Shown in pieces: positions 61,431 through 64,000 of a DNA stretch of 64,000 nt. Source of the DNA: Mytilus galloprovincialis (lineage: Eukaryota; Mollusca; Bivalvia; Mytilida; Mytilidae); assembly GCF_965363235.1 (NCBI RefSeq), contig NC_134845.1, forward strand, positions 68,725,261-68,789,260, in the 5' to 3' direction. The notes beneath the pieces were generated by a model that ran no database searches, was not told where the DNA came from, and saw nothing but the letters and a program-made list of their open reading frames with translations. A program made the translations under genes and the position numbers. Numbering within the stretch: position 1 is the stretch's first letter; each line of letters opens with the position of its first letter.

Positions 61431-62615
61431 TGAAACCAAAATTTTAGATTTTTTAGAGTTGTATATACGGTATATGCGAGTGTGAGTGTTTTTTTTGTTG
61501 TTGTTGTTGTTTTTTAAAAGGGGGGAGGGTCAGATCATCGTTTCTATATCTCTATATTTCTATATTTTTTTTATTGTTTTTACTATTTCACTTTATACTT
61601 TCTTTTCCTGCCAATTGATCTGTTATTATATTTGTCCTCAACATGCATCAAATATTTGCCACTGGACGTTAAACAACATACAATCAATCAATATTTTCTT
61701 CATCACCTCTATATTTTTTTGGCCTTGCTTCCAGACTTACTTTTTTGTACATTATTCTAATATCTGTAAAACACCTTCATATCCTTACAAATGGTGACCT
61801 TGTCAAGTTAGCCTCATACATGTACATGGCAATTGAAACAATAAAAATAAACAAATATAACTGTATGCTCGGGCATTTAAAGAAATGATTAAGTCCCAGA
61901 TTCAGTTACAAAATAGATCTTAGGAAAATAATTTAGCATTTTATTAATGATTTTTTTATAAGAAAATGTCAATTCATCATGTTTTTCCTAGACCGGTGAA
62001 AAAAGGGGGTTTGACAAATTGTCGATTTCCCTTGAAAAAAAAGAGGGAAGTAAATAGGACATTCCATTCCATTTAAAAAACAAACGTGTATGGTATTAAA
62101 AAATAATTTAATGATTTGATTTGTTGCTGAATAAATTCACAAAAAGACCGTTTTGAAGAGAGAAAACACATAAATTCTAAATAAAATGGTAATGTGAGTA
62201 CTGTATTTTGGAATGGAGAGAAACTAAGAACCTAAATATATATAGATGTATACCAACATTATTGACATAAACATATAATTTGTACCTATTCTTTAAAAAC
62301 ACAGATCAGAAGTTTCACCTGGTAATCGATTTTAATCTGTATTGTATTATAAACCAATAAAAAATCGTACGATTCCAATCAACATGTAAATGTATTTTCC
62401 ATAATTTAAGCTTGCAAAGAGAAATTAAAAACACACAAAGGTGTCAATATTTACACACCCATCGATAAGTTGTCATAAATCACGCATGTGGACGCTGGCA
62501 TTAATTAACGGCCAGTATAAGAAGTCAAATCAAGCTGTGATTCATTTCCGCTCTAGATATTAAGAAGATTCAGTAGCAATAAAATTATGTTAAAATTTTT
62601 TTTTGGTGACCTGAA

Positions 62616-62675
62616 CTGGGGGGGGGGGGGGGGGGGGGGCACATGCCCCCTGTGCCCCCCGGTAAATCCGCCACT
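62616..62675 (-). repeat. CAGTGGCGGAT-type fragment with long poly-G
   Basis: A G run (62618-62639) is followed by CCCCCCGGTAAATCCGCCACTG, the complementary terminus of the family. Confidence 0.8.
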
Positions 62676-62704
62676 GTCATTTGTTGTAGTAAAATATAAA
62701 CTCA

Positions 62705-63511
62705 AAAAGCAGATGGCTAAAACATAGGCAGAAGTCTCAGTAGTCGACGCCATTCTGACAACGTCATGACAAAACATAGGCAGAAGTCTCATTATTAGAC
62801 GGCATTCTGACAACGTCATTACAAAACATAGGCAGAAGTCTCATTATTAGACGGCATTCTGACAACGCCATGACAAAACATAGGCAGAAGTCTCATTAGT
62901 GGACGGCATTCTGACAACGCCATGACAAAAACATAGGTAGAAGTTCATTGGTCGACGGCATTCTGACAACGCCATGACAAACACATAGGCAGAAGTCTCA
63001 TTAGTCGACAGCATTCTGACAACGCCATGACAAACACATAGGCAGAAGTCTCATTAGTCGACGGCATTCTGACAACGCCATGACAAATACATAGGCAGAA
63101 TTCTCATTAGTCGACGGCATTCTGACAACGCCATGACAAAACGTAAGCAGAATTCTCATTAGTCGACGGCATTCTGACAACGCCATGACAAAACGTAAGC
63201 AGAAGTCTCATTAGTCGATAGCATTCTGACAACACCATGACAAATACATAGGCAGAAGTCTCATTAGTCGACGGCATTCTGACAACGCCATGACAAAACA
63301 TAGGCAGAAGTCTCATTAGTCGACAGCATTCTGACAACGCCATGACAAACACATAGGCAGAAGTCTCATTAGTCGACTGTATTCTGACAACGTCATGACA
63401 AAAACATAGGCAGAAGTCTCATTAGTCGACGGTATTCTGACAACGCCATGACAAAAACATAGGCAGAAGTCTCATTAGTCGACGGCATTCTGACAACGTC
63501 ATGACAAAAAC
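62705..63511 (+). repeat. 51-54-bp minisatellite, ~15 copies
   Basis: Unit ACATAGGCAGAAGTCTCATT AGTCGACGGCATTCTGACAACGCCATGACAAA, with scattered substitutions and 1-3-bp length changes. Minus-strand frames (MALSECRRLMRLLPM...) are translations of this array. The end runs into AAAAGACAAACAACAGT, resembling the head of the 15.3-kb mussel repeat. Confidence 0.95.
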
Positions 63512-63938
63512 AGAAAAACGTCCAAAAGACAAACAACAGTAGAAAGAAGGAGGGGGGGAGGGGCTAGAGGGGGTCTCATCCTGATTTCCCGGTTTTAATA
63601 TCAGAAAATCCCGAAATCCCGGACATATTTTGTTAGAAATCCCGATCCCGATAAACAAGAAATCACCATTTATTTATTAAAGAGGTCCTCCACTATTTTA
63701 GGTTTGCAGCTGGACCAAATCACTACTTTCCCACTACTTTCCTTTAAAATTCTGGAACTAATTTTTTTACAGTGTAATTTCACCCCTACTTCCAATTTGA
63801 GGCATCATTAAACATGGAGAAATAAATTTGGAAGAGGTATGAAAAATATTGTAAAGTAAACCAATGTCAACAGTAGGGACTATATTCGCGAACAACGAAA
63901 ATCAAGGGACGACAATTGTGGTCTCGGACCAAATAGGT

Positions 63939-64000
63939 ATAAGAAAATGTGGTGTGAGTGCATATGAGACAACTCTCCATCCAAGTCACAATTTGTAAAC
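63939..64000 (-). repeat. Truncated copy of the CATTGGCACTCATACC repeat tail
   Basis: The complement reads TTGTGACTTGGATGGAGAG then TTGTCTCATATGCACTCACA CC, matching the tail at 21010-21060. It continues past the window edge. 63,520-63,938 shows a G-rich patch and no gene. Confidence 0.75.

Noticed and set aside
62553-63658. Minus-strand frames with repeated MALSECRRLMRLLPM
   Set aside because: Translations of the 51-54-bp minisatellite, with no start context or conserved domain.

Overview
The window is eukaryotic, AT-rich and repeat-dense, with few exons. It looks like a bivalve genome, most probably a mytilid mussel (Mytilus or a close relative). This rests on several dispersed repeats I recognise from mussel sequences: the block at 15.3-15.9 kb, the 'tgtctcattggcactcatacc' tail at 20.8-21.1 kb, the 'cgccagacgcgcgtttcgtc' tandem repeat at 59.3-60.1 kb, and the GGGGGTATACTG/GTGAGCAGTAGCTCGCAG element at 39.3-39.8 kb. 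I also found a three-member family of Shisa/CYYR1-like cysteine-rich membrane proteins.

Layout. 0.06-6.17 kb: a complete, apparently intact minus-strand Ty3/Gypsy-type LTR retrotransposon. Its two 605-bp LTRs look identical, it has one 1577-codon gag-pol ORF, and integrase lies upstream of reverse transcriptase (the Gmr1-type order). 6.9-9.14 kb: a 2.2-kb DNA element with long terminal inverted repeats (TIRs) studded with GATCGTGAAAG. 9.8-16.6 kb: gene A, four exons. 22.6-27.4 kb: gene B, whose transmembrane exon is preceded by an array of partial copies of its own 3' splice junction, and whose last exon is eroded. 27.9 kb: an orphan signal-peptide exon followed by a 15-copy 43-bp minisatellite. 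31.0-34.0 kb: a 2.98-kb TIR element with palindromic AGAACTG arrays. 34.5-34.8 kb: a long hairpin beside a TA-flanked MITE. 37.9-39.3 kb: a fragmentary minus-strand Ser/Pro-rich gene with a 337-bp MITE inserted in coding DNA. 41.1-59.1 kb: gene C, four exons, with very long introns full of repeats, including a minus-strand LINE at 54.9-58.6 kb. 59.3-64 kb: tandem repeats.

Genes A, B and C lie in tandem on the plus strand. A and C have the same exon architecture (signal-peptide exon, phase 1; Cys-rich ectodomain exon, phase 2; transmembrane/Cys-run exon, phase 1; Gln-rich tail exon), so they arose by local duplication. They probably encode type I single-pass membrane adaptors; no enzymatic role is visible. 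All exon models come from reading splice motifs, phases and paralogue similarity by eye, without transcript evidence.
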